Shown in pieces: positions 4,946 to 5,069 of a stretch of DNA of 5,069 bases. Position 1 is the first letter of the stretch. Every line of letters begins with the position of its first letter. The DNA is from Desulfobacterales bacterium C00003060 (GTDB taxonomy: Bacteria > Desulfobacterota > Desulfobacteria > Desulfobacterales > C00003060). The notes below the pieces were generated by a model that saw only the letters and a program-made list of their open reading frames with translations, was not told the DNA's origin and did no database searches. Where the stretch lies: contig MAXP01000247.1 in the NCBI GenBank assembly GCA_001751085.1, positions 1-5,069 on the forward strand, in the 5' to 3' direction. The translations under genes and the position numbers were made by a program.

Positions 4946-5042
4946 ACAAGGACAAAATTGAAGATCCGAAGTCCTCGTAAACAACGCTGGTTTTGCCACA
5001 TAATTGGCAAGTGCCATGTTCCAGACCCGCCTGCCTCGCCTG
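4920..5042 (-). pseudogene. Possible decayed C-terminal fragment with a zinc-ribbon-like CxxC
   Basis: A 40-codon minus-strand frame with no start codon runs from just after an in-frame TGA (5045-5043) to a TGA at 4922-4920. It contains HGTCQLCGKTSVVYEDFG, which looks like half of a zinc ribbon. Its last codons fall in the GTTCA tandem repeats. Another minus-strand frame is open to the window edge but does not look protein-like. It could be the 3' remnant of an upstream gene or chance. Confidence 0.15.
4993..5016. repeat. Overlapping small palindromes upstream of the DUF89-like gene
   Basis: TTGCCA (4993-4998) and TGGCAA (5005-5010) form an inverted repeat with a 6-nt centre. TGGCA (5005-5009) also pairs with TGCCA (5012-5016) across 2 nt. 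They lie about 110-135 bp before the DUF89-like start. They could be an operator or an alternating hairpin; no clear promoter was found with them. Confidence 0.4.
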
Positions 5043-5069
5043 TCATGTACGGAACGGGCATATCCCAAG

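Overview
The window looks like a chromosomal fragment from a free-living, signal-rich bacterium with mid-range base composition. My best guess is a Desulfobacterota (former Deltaproteobacteria) relative. This rests on the gene types (a FIST sensor, stand-alone REC-GGDEF and REC-HD-GYP regulators, a DUF89-like protein) and on the dispersed repeats between genes. It is an inference, and other repeat-rich phyla such as Nitrospirota or Planctomycetota are not excluded.

Layout. (1) 1-284, minus strand: the N-terminal 94 codons of a FIST-domain sensory protein that runs off the left edge. (2) 285-911: a gene-free stretch built from repeats. It holds short direct repeats (349-392); a 173-bp MITE-like element (542-714) with 24-bp inverted ends starting GTAA and an 8-bp target duplication, which fits the IS66 family; and next to it a separate inverted-repeat structure (718-882) with a compact double hairpin (759-810) at its centre. 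(3) 912-1781, minus strand: a REC-GGDEF response regulator, a likely active diguanylate cyclase. (4) 1782-2027: a 246-bp divergent promoter region with a good sigma70-type promoter for the GGDEF gene, a weaker one for the next gene, and a set of inverted and tandem repeats between them. (5) 2028-3041, plus strand: a REC-HD-GYP response regulator whose HD motif reads QD. (6) 3062-4882, minus strand and convergent with the previous gene: a 606-residue protein with a DUF89/ARMT1-like core that has unusual motif residues and about 195 extra C-terminal residues. (7) 4883-5069: upstream region of that gene, with 7-bp tandem repeats, small palindromes and a possible zinc-ribbon remnant.

How the genes may work together. 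The two response regulators have clearly related receiver domains but opposite outputs: one would make cyclic-di-GMP and the other belongs to a family that degrades it. They are transcribed away from each other from a shared control region. No histidine kinase is in the window, so the phosphodonor is elsewhere. The HD-GYP protein lacks one metal-binding histidine and has Asn at a Mg2+-binding position of its receiver domain, so it may be a degenerate or repurposed effector. The FIST protein is a plausible sensory partner by context only. The DUF89-like protein has no visible link to cyclic-di-GMP.

For both regulators, the longest open frame begins at a TTG that is poorly placed relative to the ribosome binding site. 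I moved the starts to ATG at 1781 and GTG at 2028.
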